This document shows, piece after piece, positions 21,833 through 22,963 of a stretch of DNA of 22,963 bases. The notes under the pieces are model-generated. The model saw only the letters and a program-made list of their open reading frames with translations. It was not told where the DNA came from and searched no databases. The DNA is from a virus: the IMG/VR virus record IMGVR_UViG_3300036444_000018, positions 1 through 22,963 of that record; one strand, 5' to 3'. Position 1 is the stretch's first letter, and each line of letters opens with the position of its first letter. The position numbers and the translations under genes are program-made.

Positions 21833-22132
21833 ATGAGCCCTGCCTACTTGCCTCTGTTCGTCGTGATAGGTGTTGCGTTGGATTGGGCATTCTTCGAAAG
21901 AATGCGCACGATCATCGGAATGTTCAAACCAAACGCGGACAGTATGGGCTATAGGGATGAATTATGGCCCCGCATTGCACTTACTGTCGTAGCTTGCTTA
22001 ATAGTAGGCATCGGCTCCGTACCTAAGGTTCCGAACGCCTCTCTTATTATATTTGGGGCAGTGATGTTTTTCGCTTCTAACTTCTATGTAGATTACAAGA
22101 TGTGGCTCTGCAGGGCAGAGAATGATGCGTGA
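21833..22132 (+). CDS. Small multi-pass membrane protein
   Basis: A 99-aa protein from ATG 21833; an upstream in-frame TTG at 21797 would add 12 residues. It has hydrophobic segments at about residues 3-16 (AYLPLFVVIGVALDW), 49-64 (RIALTVVACLIVGIGSV) and 70-86 (SLIIFGAVMFFASNFY), so probably three membrane helices. No family is recognised. Base composition is less GC-rich than the tail genes. It lies in the host-like right flank. Confidence 0.55.
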   Translation: MSPAYLPLFVVIGVALDWAFFERMRTIIGMFKPNADSMGYRDELWPRIALTVVACLIVGIGSVPKVPNASLIIFGAVMFFASNFYVDYKMWLCRAENDA

Positions 22133-22167
22133 TGCCCTATTGAGCGCCCGCTAAAGTCACCTTGCTT

Positions 22168-22208
22168 CCGAAAGCCGTCGGACCGCTTCCGACCCGGTTG
22201 CGGACACT
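22168..22208 (+). repeat. Intergenic repeat copy
   Basis: CCGAAAGCCGTCGGACCGCT, then TCCGACCCGGTTGCGGACACT. It shares block order and spacing with the copies at 20688 and 22629 and lies directly before the next gene. Confidence 0.65.
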
Positions 22209-22232
22209 GGAGGAAAGAGGGAAACTAGACTA

Positions 22233-22568
22233 ATGCGCACGTTGGCTTCTGGTCCCCTTCCGTGGCTGATTACAGGTGCTGCTTTGCTTATCATCGCCGC
22301 TTACCTCTGGTTAGCCGGATCAGCCGTTGTGGTAGATCAAACGCACGGTGTCCAAAGCGCCGTCGTGACCAACAATGGAGGTAACGAGCAGAGGCTTCAT
22401 CGGCTTTGGAGCGGCTACTTTTACGCGATCCCGCATGTTGAGCGGACAATCGAGGTCCGCTGCTCAACCGGCGAGCGAAAGCAGATCGGGTACGTCACCC
22501 GTCATATGCACACCAAGATCAAGGTCGTTGGAAACGAGCCGTGCAAACGGACTGTTGAGGAGTTCTGA
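22233..22568 (+). CDS. One-pass membrane protein (111 aa)
   Basis: The N-terminus WLITGAALLIIAAYLWLAGSAVVV (residues about 11-34) is one transmembrane helix or uncleaved signal anchor. The rest would face the periplasm and has two Cys (VRCSTGERK and EPCKRT) that could form a disulphide. No family is recognised. A purine-rich GAGGGA lies about 12 bases upstream of the ATG. Probably a host gene. Confidence 0.6.
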   Translation: MRTLASGPLPWLITGAALLIIAAYLWLAGSAVVVDQTHGVQSAVVTNNGGNEQRLHRLWSGYFYAIPHVERTIEVRCSTGERKQIGYVTRHMHTKIKVVGNEPCKRTVEEF

Positions 22569-22628
22569 GCGAACAACTCAATGGCAGCTAATCACTAATC
22601 CAGGCCGTTCGCGTCTCGTGCGCCGATG

Positions 22629-22670
22629 CCGAAAGCGGTCGGTCCGCTAACGCCCCACTTGCGGACATTT
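22629..22670 (+). repeat. Intergenic repeat copy (best preserved)
   Basis: CCGAAAGCGGTCGGTCCGCT, then AACGCCCCACTTGCGGACATT. This copy joins all blocks seen separately in the others and serves as a working consensus. Confidence 0.65.
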
Positions 22671-22693
22671 CCGAACTGAAGCAGCTTGGCAAT

Positions 22694-22951
22694 ATGAGGC
22701 ACGTCCGTCGATCTGTCGCTTGGGTCGACCGCAACTACGAGACGGGCGCTGCTCGGTCGAACATGGCACTAGGTGCGATCATCTCGGTCCTCGGCATCGT
22801 CGGCGTGACCTTTGATAACCTTATCGTTCGGCATGTGGCGCTCGCACTCGCGATTGCCTCGCTTCTCTTTTTCGGTTGGCGAATGATTCTTGCGCTCGGG
22901 CGCGTGGCGCGAAAGGAAGATAAAAGGCGCAGGCGCGCGCGAACGAAATAG
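22694..22951 (+). CDS. Small two-pass membrane protein (85 aa)
   Basis: Two hydrophobic segments (about residues 24-41, NMALGAIISVLGIVGVTF, and 46-68, RHVALALAIASLLFFGWRMIL) and a strongly basic tail ending RRRRARTK. This is the topology of many small inner-membrane proteins of unknown role. No recognised family. It sits at the right end of the window behind an intergenic repeat. Confidence 0.55.
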   Translation: MRHVRRSVAWVDRNYETGAARSNMALGAIISVLGIVGVTFDNLIVRHVALALAIASLLFFGWRMILALGRVARKEDKRRRRARTK

Positions 22952-22963
22952 CCCAACGACCAT

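Noticed and set aside
1-22963. tRNA-based attachment site or CRISPR array
   Set aside because: No tRNA-like cloverleaf and no regularly spaced short direct repeats with unique spacers were found. The regular 22-bp array at 8206-8265 has only three units and is operator-like.

Overview
This GC-rich window looks alphaproteobacterial and most probably comes from a sphingomonad. The basis is protein style and codon use, one alphaproteobacterial-type LexA box (GTTC-N7-GTTC), and a degenerate intergenic repeat of a kind I associate with sphingomonad chromosomes. That taxonomic call is an inference. Most of the window (about 1-20610) is an integrated element made of a lysogeny module, a restriction-modification cargo and a complete-looking P2-type contractile tail. 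No terminase, portal, capsid, scaffold, head-completion or replication gene is visible. It therefore reads as an integrative R-type tailocin, or a head-less P2 relative, rather than an ordinary prophage.

Left module (1-3745). A minus-strand chain of overlapping genes runs from a Cro/YdaS-like regulator (2819-3136) through a CII-like protein, an Ogr/Delta zinc-finger late activator (2017-2331), a Cys-rich protein and three tiny genes to a tyrosine integrase (1-1053). A 43-bp region with perfect 16-bp inverted arms separates the Cro-like gene from a divergent XRE repressor (3218-3745). A LexA-type box lies just downstream of that repressor.

Cargo (4116-8265). Three minus-strand genes form a restriction-modification operon: an XRE controller, an N6-adenine methyltransferase of about 1000 aa and a PD-(D/E)XK nuclease. 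Three 16-bp operator-like sites at exact 22-bp spacing precede the controller. Degenerate intergenic repeats lie on both sides of the operon.

Tail module (8539-20547, all minus strand). Read in the direction of transcription, the order is J, I, H fibre, fibre-assembly protein, small proteins (one with a membrane segment, one very acidic), V spike, W/gp25, FI sheath, FII tube, E and E' by frameshift, T tape measure, U, D. Relative to P2, J-I-H-G has moved ahead of V-W. Near-identical dyads (TTGTGG-N9-CTACAA) lie upstream of both J and V. These are good candidates for binding sites of the Ogr-like activator and would split the tail genes into two late transcripts.

Right flank (20611-22963). 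Plus-strand host-like genes encode a lipoprotein, a small acidic protein and three small membrane proteins. They are separated by copies of the intergenic repeat, and a 169-bp MITE-like element with 18-bp terminal inverted repeats and a 5-bp target duplication sits among them. This appears to be the chromosome beside the element. No tRNA, rRNA, CRISPR array or clear attachment site is visible.
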